Of a stretch of DNA of 64,000 nucleotides, positions 63,795 to 64,000 are shown piece by piece (the first letter of the stretch is position 1; every line of letters starts with the position of its first letter). The translations under genes and the position numbers were made by a program. The notes beneath the pieces were generated by a model, which saw only the letters and a list, made by a program, of their open reading frames with translations, was not told the DNA's origin and made no database searches. Source of the stretch: Phallus indusiatus (taxonomy: Eukaryota > Basidiomycota > Agaricomycetes > Phallales > Phallaceae). The stretch covers positions 1 to 64,000 of the forward strand of contig JAQFWX010000166.1 of assembly GCA_027605045.1 (NCBI GenBank), read 5' to 3'.

Positions 63795-64000
63795 GGCGAG
63801 ATACGTAAGTGGTAGGAGAACGCGGAGAAGGGCAGGAAGCGGGAAATTCTTTACAGTTAGTTACAGTATTATACCTTGAACGAAAATAAAAATATTTAGG
63901 AAAATTTTCCTCTGGTTTGTGAATATACAGACCAAGGTGGTTTGTGTCAGGTCGAATATGGCTCCGACAAACTTGTGACGCCTGTCACACTTTCAATCTT

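Overview
This is a gene-dense stretch of a fungal nuclear genome, most likely a mushroom-forming basidiomycete (Agaricomycetes). Nearly every gene is broken by many short introns (about 45-75 nt) with GT...AG (sometimes GC...AG) borders. Intergenic gaps are short, and the proteins are recognisably fungal (Atg27, Mam33, Str2, Cue3, Wss1-like WLM protease, a fungal HNH-domain family). There are no operons, CRISPR arrays, rRNA genes, convincing tRNA genes or intact transposons. All gene models were spliced by eye: reading-frame continuity and family motifs fix most exon joins, but exact starts and some small exons are inferred.

Layout. 1-1384 (-) Wss1-like DNA-protein crosslink protease, cut by the window edge; 1624-2323 unrecognised coding-looking blocks; 2360-4849 (+) secreted carboxylesterase with one apparent frameshift; 5866-6927 (+) mitochondrial two-HMG-box protein; 7390-9069 (+) GID E3 subunit FYV10/MAEA; 9230-11206 (-) cystathionine gamma-synthase; 11685-13440 (-) CBS-domain protein; 13787-14319 (-) complex I NDUFS5 and 14383-15227 (+) Get5/UBL4A, sharing a 63-bp gap; 15512-16531 (-) low-complexity protein; 16702-19129 (+) NTF2-fold protein; 19474-22074 (-) SH3-PX-BAR sorting nexin; 22149-23786 (-) Old Yellow Enzyme; 24422-25580 (-) PIG-F; 26392-27801 (+) secreted amidohydrolase; 28069-29922 (+) F-box protein; 30130-30530 decayed auxin-efflux-carrier tail.

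Second half: 32427-34825 (-) cofactor-independent phosphoglycerate mutase; 35242-36668 (+) Atg27-like; 37053-38606 (-) omega/Ecm4-type glutathione transferase; 39085-40252 (+) Mam33/p32; 40826-42300 (+) perilipin-like; 42436-46771 (-) Vps3/Vps39 family; 47737-48499 (+) Ubc4/5 E2; 48.5-50.9 kb gene-poor with two uncertain small genes; 50955-52285 (-) HNH-domain protein; 53015-55536 (+) Cue3/ASCC2; 55738-56247 (+) RPA3; 56372-58811 (-) ABCE1/Rli1; 58974-59637 (+) Pin4 parvulin; 59861-63794 (-) SNT1/NCoR-like SANT protein.

Most genes are single-copy housekeeping genes. Several concern ubiquitin and protein or ribosome quality control (Wss1, FYV10, Get5, Ubc4, Cue3, ABCE1, Pin4), but nothing in the sequence shows that they form a co-regulated cluster. 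The most unusual signals are at gene-structure level: at least six GC-AG introns, tiny exons (15 and 19 nt, one inside the WLM zinc motif), a 21-30-nt intron candidate, a one-base frameshift in an otherwise intact esterase, a carrier relic, and a few small unrecognised ORFs. I did not find a clearly new multi-gene system.
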